NCBI RefSeq assembly: GCF_020850895.1
Contig: NZ_JADZDS010000045.1
Coordinates: 1-43,649, forward strand
Direction: 5' to 3'
From: Thermomonas sp.
GTDB lineage: Bacteria; Pseudomonadota; Gammaproteobacteria; Xanthomonadales; Xanthomonadaceae
Length of the DNA: 43,649 nt
The translations under genes and the position numbers were made by a program. Below are positions 11,184 through 22,001 of the stretch, one piece after another (position 1 is the stretch's first letter; every line of letters starts with the position of its first letter). The notes under the pieces are model-generated. The model saw nothing but the letters and a program-made list of their open reading frames with translations, had not been told where the DNA came from and made no database searches.

Positions 11184-12419
11184 TCAGAACTCCCCGCGGA
11201 ACCACCTGAAGACCCTGTCGATTCCCTTGCCGGCCTTGCCTGTCGGCGGCTTAGGCCGCCGTGGTGCATCGGCCTGGCTGCCGATCAACAGCAGCCCCAC
11301 GCCAGTGGCATGGATTGGATTGACGACCATTTCACCCAGCCCGGTGACGTTCTGGGGCACGCCGATCCGCACCGGCATCTGCAGCATTTCCTCGGCCAAC
11401 TCGACCACGCCTTCCATCTTCGCGGCGCCACCGGTGAGCACCATGCCGGCACGCACCCGCTGCTCGAAACCGGAGCGCCGCAGCTCAGCCTGCACCAGCT
11501 CGAAGATCTCCTCGTAGCGCGCCTGCACGGCCTGCGCCAAGGCATGGCGTGGCAATCGCCGCGGCGGCCGATCGCCGACGCTTTCGACCTGGATGCTTTC
11601 TTCGGCTCGCGCCAGCTGTGCCAGCGCGCAGGCGTACTTGACCTTGATGTCCTCGGCGTGCGGCGTGGGCGTACGCAGCATGTGCGCGATGTCCTCGGTG
11701 ATCTTGTCGCCGGCCACCGGCAAATTCGCGGTGTGGCAGATCGCGCCCTGCACGAACACCGCGATGTCGGTGGTACCCGCGCCCATGTCCACCAGCACCA
11801 CGCCCAGCTCGCGTTCGTCGTTGGTCAGCACTGCCGTACTCGACGCCAGCGAGGACACGATCAGCTCGTCGACCTGCAAGCCACAACGCTGCACGCACTT
11901 GCTGATGTTCTGCGCCGCCGACTGCGCGCAAGTGATGAGGTGGGCATGGACTTCCAGTCGCACCCCGGTCATGCCAACCGGGTTCTTGATGTCTTCCTGG
12001 GAATTGTCGAGCACGTATTCACGCGCGATCGCGTGCAGGATCCGCTGGTCGGCCGGGATCGCGACCGCCTTGGCCGCCTCCAGCACGCGATCGAGGTCAG
12101 CCTGCGCCACCTCGCCATCGCGGATTGGGGCCACGCCGTTGGAATTCTGGCACTGCACGTGGTTTCCGGAGATCGAGGCATAAACGCTACGCACCTCGCA
12201 GCCGGCCATCAGCTCGGCTTCCTCCACCGCGCGCTGGATCGACTGCACGGTGGAATCGATGTCGACCACGACGCCACGGCGCATGCCCCGCGACTCATGG
12301 GTGCCGATGCCGATCACCTCGATCGGTGAGCCCGGCGCATATTCGCCCACCAGTGCCGTCACCTTGGAGGTGCCGATGTCGAGGCCGACGATGAGGGATT
12401 TGCCGCCTTTGGGGTTCAT
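11184..12419 (-). CDS. ftsA: Cell division actin-like protein FtsA
   Basis: FtsA is the actin-family protein that tethers FtsZ to the membrane and recruits late divisome proteins. The protein has 411 residues and starts [20 protein letters not shown], containing phosphate loop 1. A second phosphate motif, VDMGAGTTDIAVF, and the adenosine motif VLTGGAAKMEGVVELAEE are visible. The C-terminal end, DRVFRWFRGEF, is an amphipathic membrane-targeting helix. The start overlaps the ftsQ stop by 4 nt (ATGA). Confidence 0.97.
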   Translation of the reverse strand: MNPKGGKSLIVGLDIGTSKVTALVGEYAPGSPIEVIGIGTHESRGMRRGVVVDIDSTVQSIQRAVEEAELMAGCEVRSVYASISGNHVQCQNSNGVAPIRDGEVAQADLDRVLEAAKAVAIPADQRILHAIAREYVLDNSQEDIKNPVGMTGVRLEVHAHLITCAQSAAQNISKCVQRCGLQVDELIVSSLASSTAVLTNDERELGVVLVDMGAGTTDIAVFVQGAICHTANLPVAGDKITEDIAHMLRTPTPHAEDIKVKYACALAQLARAEESIQVESVGDRPPRRLPRHALAQAVQARYEEIFELVQAELRRSGFEQRVRAGMVLTGGAAKMEGVVELAEEMLQMPVRIGVPQNVTGLGEMVVNPIHATGVGLLLIGSQADAPRRPKPPTGKAGKGIDRVFRWFRGEF

Positions 12420-13195
12420 GTCCTGGTGCCGGGAGTCTGGATCGGAGAAGGTAGGGTTGGGCGCGCATCGGTCTCCGATGGGCGCGTGACGGCGGGATCA
12501 GCCTTTACCCAGGTCAGGGCAAAGCCGTTGGTGTAGCGGAGGTCGGCGCGCGCGAGCCGGCGCTGCGGGTCTTGAGCCTGCAGCTGCGACAGCAAGGCAG
12601 CGAAGCGAGAAAGCCGCTGCTCGGGATCATTGCGGCCCAACACCAGGTTGGTGCCGTCCTTCAGCGTGATCGTCCAGCTGCCGCGGCGATCAAGCACCAC
12701 GCCATGCACGCCGCCAACACTGGCCAACTGGTCGCTTGCCTGGTTGTAGAGCCTGACCACATCGGGCACACGCGCATCCGGACCATCGAACACGGGCATG
12801 CCGGCGGGCAGACGCAGCGTTCCGGCCGGGAATAGGTGGCCTCGTTCCGACAGCACCCGACCCCGTCCCCAATGCGCGTACGGCCGGTACTCGCGGATCC
12901 GCACTTCGATGACATCCGGCCATTGCTTGCGCACCTCCGCGCGTTCGACCCAAGCCACCTTGCCGACCGCGCCCTGGATCGCGGCGAGATCCACGGCGAA
13001 GAATCCACGACGCGCCAAAGGCAACACCGCGGCGCGCAGCTGCGCGCGATCCACCCGCTGCAACGCACCATCCACACGCAAGGTGCGCAACGGCCAGTAC
13101 GCGCCGCCCCACCAGCCTTGGACCACGCCGGCCACCGGCAGCGCGATCAGTGCCAACGCAAGCAGCCACACCAGCAGGCGCGACACGGCATTCAC
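12416..13195 (-). CDS. ftsQ: Cell division protein FtsQ
   Basis: FtsQ is a bitopic divisome protein bridging the early cytoplasmic and late periplasmic proteins through FtsB and FtsL. The start is taken as GTG at 13195 ([10 protein letters not shown]), which overlaps the ddl stop as GTGA, like the other junctions here. An ATG at 13246 would overlap ddl by over 50 nt. The protein has 259 residues: a transmembrane helix at about residues 6-27, then a POTRA domain ([21 protein letters not shown] onward, given here as fragments [10 protein letters not shown] and [10 protein letters not shown]) and the FtsQ beta domain. The Pro-, Thr- and Arg-rich C-terminus looks flexible. Confidence 0.93.
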   Translation of the reverse strand: MNAVSRLLVWLLALALIALPVAGVVQGWWGGAYWPLRTLRVDGALQRVDRAQLRAAVLPLARRGFFAVDLAAIQGAVGKVAWVERAEVRKQWPDVIEVRIREYRPYAHWGRGRVLSERGHLFPAGTLRLPAGMPVFDGPDARVPDVVRLYNQASDQLASVGGVHGVVLDRRGSWTITLKDGTNLVLGRNDPEQRLSRFAALLSQLQAQDPQRRLARADLRYTNGFALTWVKADPAVTRPSETDARPTLPSPIQTPGTRT

Positions 13196-14166
13196 GGCGT
13201 CGCACCTCCGTCGATCGGCAGCGTCTGTTCCAGGATCCGCCAGCACAGGTCCTCGAACGCAACCCCGAATTCACGCGCCGCCTTGGGGAACAGCGAATGA
13301 CTGGTCATGCCCGGTGCGGTGTTGACCTCCAGCAACCAGAGCTTGTCGCTGTCGATTTCACGCATCACGTCGACTCGGCCCCAGCCCGTGGCCGCGGCCG
13401 CCCTGAACGCCGCCAAGGCCAGCGCACGGATCGCGTGTTCTTGCTCGCCCTGCAAGCCCGGGCACAGGTATTGGGTGTCCTCGGCGACGTACTTGGCCTG
13501 ATAGTCGTACCAGCCGCCCTTGGGCACGATCCGGATCGACGGCAGCGCGACATCACCAAGGATGCCGACGGTCAATTCGTCACCGACAACCAAGGCTTCC
13601 ATCAACATTTCACCGCCGTATTCGCGTGCGACGCGCTCGGCTTCTTCCAGCGCCGCTTCGTTTTCCACCCGCACCGCACCGACGCTGGACCCTTCACAGG
13701 ACGGCTTGACGAATACCGGCAAACCCAGTGCCTGCGCCGCTGCGCGCAGGTCGGCGCCGGGAGGCAGGCGGACAAATCGCGGGGTCGGCAGGCCGGCGCT
13801 CAGCCACACCTGCTTGGTGCGGATCTTGTCCATGGTCAGCGCGCTGCCGAGCACGCCGGAGCCGGTGCAGGGGATCTCGAACGCCGCCAGGAAGCCCTGC
13901 AGCACGCCGTCTTCGCCGCCACCCTTGTTGCCGTGCAGGATGTTGAACACGCGGTCGAACATGCCGTGCACCAGCGCGTCGACCAGCGCCGGAATGCCGT
14001 CGACCGCGTGCGCGTCCACCCCGCGCGATTGCAGTGCGGCAAGCACGTTGCGGCCGGAATCCAGCGAGACGGCGCGCTCGCTGCTGGTGCCGCCCATCAG
14101 CACGGCCACGCGACCGAAGACAGCCGGATCGGTGGTGCGCAGCGCCGGCAGGAGGGTCGTGGTCAT
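13192..14166 (-). CDS. ddl: D-alanine--D-alanine ligase
   Basis: Ddl joins two D-Ala in the cytosol for the MurF step. The start is at 14166 ([10 protein letters not shown]), overlapping the murC stop by 4 nt, and gives 324 residues. ATP-grasp features include [19 protein letters not shown], the early loop [11 protein letters not shown], a lysine in [13 protein letters not shown] and the C-terminal substrate motif [13 protein letters not shown]. The loop [10 protein letters not shown] is two residues longer than the HGRGGEDG form of E. coli DdlB. The position between murC and ftsQ matches ddlB of other gammaproteobacteria. Confidence 0.97.
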   Translation of the reverse strand: MTTTLLPALRTTDPAVFGRVAVLMGGTSSERAVSLDSGRNVLAALQSRGVDAHAVDGIPALVDALVHGMFDRVFNILHGNKGGGEDGVLQGFLAAFEIPCTGSGVLGSALTMDKIRTKQVWLSAGLPTPRFVRLPPGADLRAAAQALGLPVFVKPSCEGSSVGAVRVENEAALEEAERVAREYGGEMLMEALVVGDELTVGILGDVALPSIRIVPKGGWYDYQAKYVAEDTQYLCPGLQGEQEHAIRALALAAFRAAAATGWGRVDVMREIDSDKLWLLEVNTAPGMTSHSLFPKAAREFGVAFEDLCWRILEQTLPIDGGATP

Positions 14167-15620
14167 GCCAGTCCTCCCTGCGCGCATCCGTTCGGCAGGC
14201 CGTCGCGCGCCAACTGCTGCGCGGCCGCGCCGATGTCGCCCGCGCCCATCATCAGCAGCAGGTCGCCATCGCATAACATCCCCGCAAGCGTTTCGCCCAG
14301 TTCGGCGGCGCTGCCAACCACCACCGGGTCGACCCGCCCGCGGGTGCGAATCGAACGTGCCAGCGACTTCGCGTCGGCGCCGACGATCGCCGCTTCACCG
14401 GCCGGGTAAACTTCGGTCAACAGCAGCGCATCCACGCCCGAGAGGACCGCCGAGAATTCGTCGAACAGATCGCGGGTGCGTGTAAAACGATGCGGCTGGA
14501 AGGCCACCACCAGACGCTTCTCTGGCCAACCACCGCGGGCCGCCGCGAACACCGCCGCGAGTTCCTTGGGATGGTGGCCGTAGTCGTCGACGAGCAGCGC
14601 CTCGCCACCCGCAGGCAACTGCAACGCGGCCAGTTGATTGAACCGCCGACCGATGCCCTGGAAATTCTCGAACGCCCGAGCAATGGCCGCGTTCGGCACC
14701 CCAAGGTGCCAGCCGATGGCAGCCGCGGCGAGTGCGTTCTGCACGTTGTGCCGGCCCGGCAAGGCCAGCGTGCACGGCGTGCGGGTTCCGTCCGGAAGGC
14801 ACAGGGTGAAAAGCATGCGGGCACCCTGCTGGCAGACGTCGGCCGCGCGCACATCGGCCTCGGGATTAAACCCATAGGTCACGAGGTGGCGACTGACGTG
14901 GTGCGCCAGTGCCGCCACTTCCTCGTTGTCGATGCACAGCACCGCAAGACCGTAGAACGGGAGGCGATGCAGGAATTCTGCAAAGGCCTGCTTCACCCGT
15001 TCGAAGTCGCCGCCGTAATTCTCGAGATGGTCGGCATCGATGTTGGTGATCACCGCCACCGCCGGATTCAGGCGCAGGAAGCTGCCATCGCTTTCGTCGG
15101 CCTCGGCCACCAGCCACTCGCCCTTGCCGAGGCGTGCGTTGGCGCCAGCAGCAAGCAATTTGCCGCCAATCACGAAGGTAGGATCCAGCCCGCCTTCGCC
15201 AAGCACGCTGGCAGTCAGCGAGGTGGTGGTGGTCTTGCCGTGGGTGCCGGCCACGGCGACGCCGCGCTTGAAGCGCATCAACTCGGCCAGCATCTCTGCG
15301 CGCGGCACCACCGGGATGCGCTGCGCGTACGCCTCCAGCAATTCCGGATTGTCTGGCTTGATCGCGCTGGAAATCACCACGCACTCGGCGTCCAGCACAT
15401 GCGCGGAGGCATGGCCTTTGTGGATGACGATGCCGAGATCGGCGAGCCGGCGCGTCACCGGGGAATCGGCGGCATCGGAGCCACTGACCGGGTAGCCCAG
15501 TGTGCGCAGCACTTCGGCGATCCCACTCATGCCGGCGCCGCCGATGCCGACGAAGTGGACGCGCGGCTTTGCCCGCGACACATCGCCGAGATGCCGAAGG
15601 TAGGGAATGTGCGCGTTCAT
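14163..15620 (-). CDS. murC: UDP-N-acetylmuramate--L-alanine ligase
   Basis: MurC adds L-Ala to UDP-MurNAc, the first peptide step of peptidoglycan precursor synthesis. The start is at 15620 ([12 protein letters not shown]), in a 4-nt ATGA overlap with murG, giving 485 residues. The N-terminal domain has [17 protein letters not shown] (UDP-binding glycine loop), the central domain the ATP loop [11 protein letters not shown], and the C-terminal domain [13 protein letters not shown]. All Mur ligase hallmarks are intact. Confidence 0.97.
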   Translation of the reverse strand: MNAHIPYLRHLGDVSRAKPRVHFVGIGGAGMSGIAEVLRTLGYPVSGSDAADSPVTRRLADLGIVIHKGHASAHVLDAECVVISSAIKPDNPELLEAYAQRIPVVPRAEMLAELMRFKRGVAVAGTHGKTTTTSLTASVLGEGGLDPTFVIGGKLLAAGANARLGKGEWLVAEADESDGSFLRLNPAVAVITNIDADHLENYGGDFERVKQAFAEFLHRLPFYGLAVLCIDNEEVAALAHHVSRHLVTYGFNPEADVRAADVCQQGARMLFTLCLPDGTRTPCTLALPGRHNVQNALAAAAIGWHLGVPNAAIARAFENFQGIGRRFNQLAALQLPAGGEALLVDDYGHHPKELAAVFAAARGGWPEKRLVVAFQPHRFTRTRDLFDEFSAVLSGVDALLLTEVYPAGEAAIVGADAKSLARSIRTRGRVDPVVVGSAAELGETLAGMLCDGDLLLMMGAGDIGAAAQQLARDGLPNGCAQGGLA

Positions 15621-16696
15621 CGAGCCGCCTCGCCGGACAGGGTTGCAAGCACCACGGTGGCGACCTCGCGGGCGGCATCGGGGCGCGCCAGCGAACGCGC
15701 GGCCATCGCCATCGCCAGCCGCTTGCCGGGATCGTCTGACAGCTCGGCAAGCACATCGCGCAAACGCTTTCCCAAGTCGCCGGACTGCGGCAGCAGCTGT
15801 GCCGCACCGCGCTCGACCAGATACTCGGCATTGCGGGTCTGGTGATCGTCCACCGCCTGCGGGAACGGCACCAGCACGCTGCCGACGCCGACTGCGCACA
15901 CCTCGGCCAAGGTCAATGCTCCGGCACGGCAGACGACCAGATCGGCCCAGGCATAGGCGCTGGCCATGTCGGCGATGAATGGTTCGACGTGGGATTCGAC
16001 GCCGGCATCGGCATAGGCCTTGCGCGCTTCGTCGAGCAATTTCTCGCCGGCCTGATGCAGCACCTCCACAGGCCGGCCCAGCGCCGCGACCGCTTCCGGC
16101 ACTGCGGAATTGAGCGCACGCGCGCCCTGGCTACCACCCAGCACCAGCAGGCGCAGCGCGCCGGCATGGTTGAACGCGCGCGCTTGCGGCGGTGGTACCT
16201 GCGCGATCTGCGCGCGCACCGGGTTGCCGACCAGGGTTTCCTTCGCGAATGTTTGAGGGAACCCGACCAGGACACGTCGGGCCAGCTTCGACAGCACCTT
16301 GTTGGTCATCCCGGCCGCGCGGTTCTGTTCATGCACCAGCAGCGGAATCCCGGCCAGCCTTGCCGCGATCCCGCCCGGGCCAGCCGCATAGCCGCCGAAG
16401 CTGACCACCGCATCGGGCTTTTCCCGGCGCAGCACGTTGCCAGCCGCACGCACCGCACGCAACACGCGCAGCGGCGCACCCAGCAAGGTCAGCACGCCCT
16501 TGCCACGCACACCCTTCACCGCGATGGTGTCGATCGCAATGCCTTGCGGCGGCACCAGCCGGGTTTCCATGCCACCGTCCGCGCCCAGCCAGCGCACCCG
16601 CGCACCGGCATCCAGCAGCGCCTGAGCCACCGCAAGGCCGGGAAAGATGTGGCCACCGGTGCCGCCGGCCATCACCACCACCAGGGGCGAATCCAT
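15617..16696 (-). CDS. murG: UDP-GlcNAc:lipid I N-acetylglucosaminyltransferase MurG
   Basis: MurG adds GlcNAc to lipid I to make lipid II at the inner face of the cytoplasmic membrane. The start at 16696 ([16 protein letters not shown]) comes 2 nt after the ftsW stop and gives 359 residues. It is a GT-B fold with the donor and acceptor loops [14 protein letters not shown] and [12 protein letters not shown], and the third glycine loop [22 protein letters not shown] matches the sugar-nucleotide-binding segment. Confidence 0.97.
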   Translation of the reverse strand: MDSPLVVVMAGGTGGHIFPGLAVAQALLDAGARVRWLGADGGMETRLVPPQGIAIDTIAVKGVRGKGVLTLLGAPLRVLRAVRAAGNVLRREKPDAVVSFGGYAAGPGGIAARLAGIPLLVHEQNRAAGMTNKVLSKLARRVLVGFPQTFAKETLVGNPVRAQIAQVPPPQARAFNHAGALRLLVLGGSQGARALNSAVPEAVAALGRPVEVLHQAGEKLLDEARKAYADAGVESHVEPFIADMASAYAWADLVVCRAGALTLAEVCAVGVGSVLVPFPQAVDDHQTRNAEYLVERGAAQLLPQSGDLGKRLRDVLAELSDDPGKRLAMAMAARSLARPDAAREVATVVLATLSGEAAR

Positions 16697-16698
16697 GC

Positions 16699-18045
16699 TC
16701 AACGCGCCCTCCCCAGTGCGGGCTCGCAGGCAGGACGCCCCAGCACCGGCTCGATCCGGCCACGACCGCGCACGCTGCCGCGCACGCCGGATTCCACCGC
16801 AGTCACAGGTGGTTGTGCGGCTACGGGCGGCACCCCCTGCGCGGATGCACTGCCGACCGACCGCCGCAGCGCAACTTGCCTTGCCGCGCGCTCGTATTCC
16901 CAAGACACCCGCAGCAGCAGTCCCACCGCGCCGCAGGTCATCAACACGCTGGAGCCGCCGTAGGACACCAACGGCAGGGTCAGGCCCTTGGTCGGCAACA
17001 TGCCGAGGTTGACGCCCATCGAGACGAAGCTTTGCAGCGTCACCCACAGGGCGATGCCGAAGGCAAGATAGCCGGAGAAATGACGCTTCATTTCCACGCA
17101 CTTCAGGCCCAACCAGAATGCCCGTCCGGCCAGCAGCAGGTAGAGGCCGACCACCACGCAGACGCCGACCAGACCAAGCTCTTCGGCCATCACCGAGAAA
17201 ATGAAATCGGTGTGCGCTTCCGGCAGGTAGGACAGTTTCTGTACCGATGCGCCCAGGCCGACGCCGAACCATTCACCGCGCCCGATCGCCATCAGCGCAT
17301 TGCTGAGCTGGTAGCCGGCGCCGAGTTGGTCCTGCCACGGATCCATGAACGAGGTGACGCGCCGCATGCGGTAGGGCTCCAGCACCACCAACGCGATCAA
17401 GCCCGGGATCAGCACCAGCACGGGCAGGATCAACCGTTTGATCGGCGCCCCGCCCAACAGCAGCATGCCGGCGGTGATACCCAACAGCAGCACCGAGGAG
17501 CCAAAGTCTGGCTGCACCAGCAACATGCCGACCAGCAGCACCGCCACCATGGCGGGCTTGATCATCGCGTACCAGGTTTCGGCGACATCCTCGTTGTAGC
17601 GCTTGAGGTAGCTGGCCAGCCAAACGATGAAGAACACCTTCACCATCTCCACCGCCTGGAAGCTGGCGGGGCCCAGGTTGATCCAACGCCGCGCACCATT
17701 CACGGTCTTGCCGACGAAAGGCAGCCACACCATCGCCAGCACCGCGAAGCAGGCCAGCAACAGCCAAAGGCCATTTTTCTCGATGGACTTCAACTCGACC
17801 CGCATGACCAGCGCCGCAACCACGAACCCGCAGCCCAGATAAAACGCATGCTTGGTCAGGAAATGCCACGGCCCCGCGCCCTGGCCACCGCCGGCGATCG
17901 CCGCCGAACCCACCATCACCACCCCGAGGCAGGCCAATGCGAGCACGCTTCCCAGCAACCACGGATCGTAACGGCCACCGATCTCGCCGACCCGGGTGGC
18001 CTGGCGGCGGCTGTCATGGGTGGCGGCGTCGAGGACGGCGTTCAT
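16699..18045 (-). CDS. ftsW: Septal peptidoglycan glycosyltransferase FtsW (SEDS family)
   Basis: FtsW is the SEDS-family glycan polymerase that works with FtsI at the septum. The start at 18045 ([11 protein letters not shown]) overlaps the mraY stop by 1 nt (TGATG), giving 448 residues. About ten hydrophobic helices are visible. Characteristic segments are [10 protein letters not shown], the loop [16 protein letters not shown], and the late motif [13 protein letters not shown]. The C-terminal 40-50 residues after the last helix are Arg-, Pro- and Val-rich and probably cytoplasmic. In E. coli murD sits between mraY and ftsW; here it is absent. Confidence 0.97.
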   Translation of the reverse strand: MNAVLDAATHDSRRQATRVGEIGGRYDPWLLGSVLALACLGVVMVGSAAIAGGGQGAGPWHFLTKHAFYLGCGFVVAALVMRVELKSIEKNGLWLLLACFAVLAMVWLPFVGKTVNGARRWINLGPASFQAVEMVKVFFIVWLASYLKRYNEDVAETWYAMIKPAMVAVLLVGMLLVQPDFGSSVLLLGITAGMLLLGGAPIKRLILPVLVLIPGLIALVVLEPYRMRRVTSFMDPWQDQLGAGYQLSNALMAIGRGEWFGVGLGASVQKLSYLPEAHTDFIFSVMAEELGLVGVCVVVGLYLLLAGRAFWLGLKCVEMKRHFSGYLAFGIALWVTLQSFVSMGVNLGMLPTKGLTLPLVSYGGSSVLMTCGAVGLLLRVSWEYERAARQVALRRSVGSASAQGVPPVAAQPPVTAVESGVRGSVRGRGRIEPVLGRPACEPALGRAR

Positions 18046-19130
18046 CAGCGCACCTTCAACGTGGCCAAGCCGACCAGCACCAGCACCACGCTGATGATCC
18101 AGAAGCGCACGATCACCCGCGGCTCCGGCCAGCCCTTGAGTTCGAAGTGATGGTGGATCGGCGCCATCCGGAACACGCGCTTGCCGGTGATCTTGAAGCT
18201 GGCGACCTGGATCATCACCGACAGGGTCTCGATCACGAAGATCCCGCCCATCAGCACCAGCACCAGCTCCTGGCGCACGATCACGGCGATGGTGCCAAGC
18301 ACCGCACCCAGCGCCAGTGCGCCGATATCGCCCATGAATACCATCGCCGGGTAGGTGTTGAACCAAAGGAAGCCGAGACCGGCACCCGCGATAGCGCCAC
18401 AGATGATGATCAGTTCGCCTGCCCCTGGCACCTTCGGGATCTGGAGATAGGTCGCGAAGGTGGCGTGGCCCGAGGCGTACGCGAACACGCCCAGCGCACA
18501 CGCAACCAGCACGGTCGGCATGATCGCCAAGCCATCCAGCCCATCGGTCAGGTTGACCGCATTGGAAAAGCCGACGATCCAGAGATAGGCGATCGCCACG
18601 AACCCCGCGCCTGCCATCGGCAAGGCAATCGATTTGAACAGCGGCACGTAGAACGTCGTCGCCGCTGGCACATCGGCGAATGCGTACAGGTAGATTCCCG
18701 CGACCAAGCCAAGCAGCGACTGCAGCGCGTACTTGGTGCGCGAGCGCATGCCGTTGGGATCGCGCTTGACGATCTTGATCCAGTCGTCGGCCCAGCCGAT
18801 CGCACCGAAACCAAGCATCACCACCAGCACCACCCAGACATACTTGTTGCGCAAGTCGCCCCACAGAAGCACGGCAACCGCCACCGACAGCAGGATCAGC
18901 GAGCCACCCATGGTCGGCGTGCCGGCCTTGGAAAAATGCGACTGCGGGCCGTCGGTGCGGATCGGCTGGCCGCCCTTCAGTTGGGCCAGTTGGCGGATCA
19001 TCCGCGGCCCCCACCACAGCGACAGCACAAGCGCCGTGAGCGCAGACAGGATGGCGCGGAAGGTCAGGTAGTTGAACAGCCCGAAGTGGCGCTGCAGGGT
19101 CTCCAACCAGCGGGTGAGTTCAAGCAGCAT
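18045..19130 (-). CDS. mraY: Phospho-N-acetylmuramoyl-pentapeptide transferase MraY
   Basis: MraY transfers phospho-MurNAc-pentapeptide to undecaprenyl phosphate, forming lipid I. The start is taken at 19130 ([12 protein letters not shown]) because GGAG lies 7 nt upstream, giving 361 residues as in E. coli. The ATG overlaps the end of murF by 11 nt. Catalytic features include the DD pair in [34 protein letters not shown] and the triple His of [13 protein letters not shown]. Around ten transmembrane segments are evident. Confidence 0.97.
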   Translation of the reverse strand: MLLELTRWLETLQRHFGLFNYLTFRAILSALTALVLSLWWGPRMIRQLAQLKGGQPIRTDGPQSHFSKAGTPTMGGSLILLSVAVAVLLWGDLRNKYVWVVLVVMLGFGAIGWADDWIKIVKRDPNGMRSRTKYALQSLLGLVAGIYLYAFADVPAATTFYVPLFKSIALPMAGAGFVAIAYLWIVGFSNAVNLTDGLDGLAIMPTVLVACALGVFAYASGHATFATYLQIPKVPGAGELIIICGAIAGAGLGFLWFNTYPAMVFMGDIGALALGAVLGTIAVIVRQELVLVLMGGIFVIETLSVMIQVASFKITGKRVFRMAPIHHHFELKGWPEPRVIVRFWIISVVLVLVGLATLKVR

Positions 19131-20532
19131 CGGGAGTCTCCTTGCCACGACCGACATCGCCCTGCAGCAGCGCGTTCACGATCCTGTCCATCGCGCTGCC
19201 GCGTGAACCCTTGACCAAGATGGCCAACGCCACTGGACGCCGCGGATCGGCATCGGCCTCCCGCAGGGCGGTCGACAACGCGGCGATCAAGGCCTCGTGA
19301 CTGTCGAAATGGCGCCCTTCGGAACCGAATCCTTCGACTGCGCGTGCGCTCAGTGGTCCATGGGCATACAGCCGCGAGATTCCCGCCGCGCGCGCGCGTT
19401 CGCCGGCGAGGGCATGCAGCTCGGCTGCGCCATCGCCCAGTTCGCGCATGTCGCCCAGCACCAGCCAGCGCTGGCCAGAAGCCTCCGCCAACACATCGAT
19501 GGCCGCGTCCAGTGATCCCGGGTTGGCGTTGTAGCTGTCATCGATCAGCAGCGCGCCATCGCCAAGGCGGTGGGTGACGAGGCGCCCTGAGACCGGCGCT
19601 GACTGCGCCAGGCCTGCGCGGACTTGCTCGAGGTCGGCCCCCACCGCCAGCGCCATCGTTGCAGCGGCCAGCGCGTTGCGCACGTTGTGCCGACCCGGCA
19701 ACGGCAAGGACACTTCGACCTCGCCGATGGGGGTGGACAGCACGAATTGCACGCCGGCCATGCTGGCGTGGATTTCACTTGCCGTTACATCGGCATGGGC
19801 GTCCAAACCGAAACGCAGGGTGCGACAACCATGGACGCGCTCGGCAAAATACAGTGCGAACGCGTCATCGGCATTGACCACGGCCACGCCATCCTCCGGC
19901 AAGGCGTCGTAGATCGCACCCTTGGTCTCGGCCACGCCTTGCAGGCTGCCCATGCGCTCCAGGTGCGCCGCTGCGACATTGTTGACCAACGCCACGTCCG
20001 GACGCGCGATCGCCGTGAGGTAGGCGATATCGCCCGGCTTGCCGGCGCCCATTTCGTACACCGCGTAGCGCGCCATCTCCGGCGCGTCCAACACAGCCAG
20101 CGGCAGGCCGATCTCGTTGTTGCGGTTGCCGGGATTGGCGTAGGCACCACCGAGTTCGCGAAGGATCGAATGCAGCAGGGTCTTGACCGTGGTCTTGCCA
20201 TTGCTGCCGGTGATCGCCAGCACGCGGGTGGCGCGCTCGCGTTGCACCGCGGCGGCGAACTCGCCGAGCGCACGCTCGGTGTTCCCCACCACCACCTGCG
20301 GAATCGCGACATCCACCTCATGCGCGACCAGTGCGGCCACGCAGCCGCCCGCCGCCGCCGCCGCGACATGCGCATGGCCATCGAACTGTTCGCCCTTCAG
20401 TGCCACGAACAGCGGCGCCCCGTCCGAAGGCAGCGCGCGGGTGTCGGTGGCCACGGCATTGATCGAACGGTCCACGCCGATCAAGCGACCGCCGGTCGCC
20501 TGCGCGAGCCATGAGAGCGGGCGCGGCTTCAT
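19120..20532 (-). CDS. murF: UDP-MurNAc-tripeptide--D-alanyl-D-alanine ligase
   Basis: MurF adds the D-Ala-D-Ala dipeptide made by Ddl. The protein has 470 residues. Motifs are the N-terminal [18 protein letters not shown] region typical of MurE/MurF (DTR and LFVALKG), the ATP loop [21 protein letters not shown], and the C-terminal [14 protein letters not shown] that contacts substrate. Its start overlaps the murE stop by 4 nt. The C-terminus overlaps mraY by 11 nt. Confidence 0.97.
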   Translation of the reverse strand: MKPRPLSWLAQATGGRLIGVDRSINAVATDTRALPSDGAPLFVALKGEQFDGHAHVAAAAAGGCVAALVAHEVDVAIPQVVVGNTERALGEFAAAVQRERATRVLAITGSNGKTTVKTLLHSILRELGGAYANPGNRNNEIGLPLAVLDAPEMARYAVYEMGAGKPGDIAYLTAIARPDVALVNNVAAAHLERMGSLQGVAETKGAIYDALPEDGVAVVNADDAFALYFAERVHGCRTLRFGLDAHADVTASEIHASMAGVQFVLSTPIGEVEVSLPLPGRHNVRNALAAATMALAVGADLEQVRAGLAQSAPVSGRLVTHRLGDGALLIDDSYNANPGSLDAAIDVLAEASGQRWLVLGDMRELGDGAAELHALAGERARAAGISRLYAHGPLSARAVEGFGSEGRHFDSHEALIAALSTALREADADPRRPVALAILVKGSRGSAMDRIVNALLQGDVGRGKETPDAA

Positions 20533-22001
20533 GCGTGCCTCCGCAGGCAGTCGCGCGCCACTGCGGCATCTTCGAACGGGTGCTTGATGCCGGCCACGTC
20601 CTGATACGGCTCATGGCCCTTGCCGGCGATCAGCACCACATCGTCGCCACCCGCAGCGGCGATGGCGTTTGCAATTGCGGCGGCACGATCACGCTGCACG
20701 GTCACGCCCTCCCCGCCGGCAAAGCCTGCGAGGATGTCGGCGACGATTGCGTCGCCGTCCTCGTGGCGAGGGTTGTCGTCGGTGACGATGACGCGATCGG
20801 CCAAGCGCTCGGCAATCGCCGCCATCTGCGGGCGCTTGCCGGTGTCGCGCTCGCCACCGCAGCCGAACACGCAGGTCAACGTGCCGACCGTATGCGCACG
20901 CAGCGAGGCCAACGCCTGTTCAAGGGCATCCGGCGTGTGCGCGTAATCCACCACCACCAGCGGCAACCCGGCCTCGCCACCCAGGCGATTCATGCGGCCG
21001 TCGACCGGCGAAAGTTCCGACAGGGTTTGCGCAATCAGTGCCGGCGCCATGCCCATGGCGAACAGCGTGGTCGCCACGCCGAGCAGGTTGTCGACGTTGA
21101 AGCGGCCCAGCAGCATCGAACGCACGGGATGCGCTTGGCCACCGGCGTGGAGCATGAAGGCGATGCCGGCGCCGTCGAGCACCAAGCCCTCTGCGATCAC
21201 GTCCGCCCCGGCCGCGCCGCGCGATGAGAACCCGAGCGCGCGAACCTTGCCCGTAACCGCCGCATGCAACTCGCGGCCGAACGCATCATCCATGTTCACT
21301 GCCGCGGCGCGCAGTCCCGGCAAATGGAACAGCCTGGACTTGGCGGCACCGTAATGCGCCATGTCGCCGTGGTAATCGAGGTGGTCGCGGGTCAGGTTGG
21401 TGAACACGGCGACATCGAAGTGCACGCCATCGACGCGGCCCTGGTCGAGCGCATGCGAGGACACTTCCATCGCCACCGCAGCCGCGCCTTCGTCGCGCAA
21501 CTCAGCCAGCAAGGCATGCAGGCGCAGCACCAGCGGGGTGGTGAATCCGGTCGGCATCGTGTTCGGCCAGATGCCGGCGCCGAGCGTGCCGATGGTGCCG
21601 ACCCTCTGCCCTCGCAGCGTCCACGCCTGCGCCAGCAACTGCACGGTTGAGGTCTTGCCATTGGTCCCGGTGACGCCAACCATCGCCAAGCCGGCGCTGG
21701 GATGCCCATGGAAGGCATCGGCCATCGTCCCCATGCGCGCACGCAGGCCCGGCACCGCGATGGCGTCTGCAGGGGCAGGCAGGGCGTCGGGCGCCGGTGG
21801 TTCGTACAGGATCGCGGCGGCACCTTCGGCGCGCACCTGGTCGCAGAACGTCAACCCATGGGTGCCGAACCCGCCAATCGCAACGAAGGCATCACCCGGC
21901 TTGAGCTCACGGCTGTCCTGCACCAGCCCGGTGATGGCCAACTCAGCCGACAACCCTTCCAGCTCCGGCAGCAATTCGCCCAGAAGCATCGATCGGGTCA
22001 T
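20529..22001 (-). CDS. murE: UDP-MurNAc-L-alanyl-glutamate--meso-diaminopimelate ligase
   Basis: MurE adds the third residue of the stem peptide. The start at 22001 ([14 protein letters not shown]) overlaps ftsI by 4 nt, giving 490 residues. The ATP loop is [14 protein letters not shown]. The substrate motif DNPRHE fits enzymes that use meso-diaminopimelate (DNPR) rather than L-Lys (DDPN). [13 protein letters not shown] is the UDP-binding N-terminal segment. In Xanthomonas-type bacteria the incoming UDP-MurNAc-L-Ala-D-Glu comes from the MurD2/MurL pair, which is not in this window. Confidence 0.97.
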   Translation of the reverse strand: MTRSMLLGELLPELEGLSAELAITGLVQDSRELKPGDAFVAIGGFGTHGLTFCDQVRAEGAAAILYEPPAPDALPAPADAIAVPGLRARMGTMADAFHGHPSAGLAMVGVTGTNGKTSTVQLLAQAWTLRGQRVGTIGTLGAGIWPNTMPTGFTTPLVLRLHALLAELRDEGAAAVAMEVSSHALDQGRVDGVHFDVAVFTNLTRDHLDYHGDMAHYGAAKSRLFHLPGLRAAAVNMDDAFGRELHAAVTGKVRALGFSSRGAAGADVIAEGLVLDGAGIAFMLHAGGQAHPVRSMLLGRFNVDNLLGVATTLFAMGMAPALIAQTLSELSPVDGRMNRLGGEAGLPLVVVDYAHTPDALEQALASLRAHTVGTLTCVFGCGGERDTGKRPQMAAIAERLADRVIVTDDNPRHEDGDAIVADILAGFAGGEGVTVQRDRAAAIANAIAAAGGDDVVLIAGKGHEPYQDVAGIKHPFEDAAVARDCLRRHA

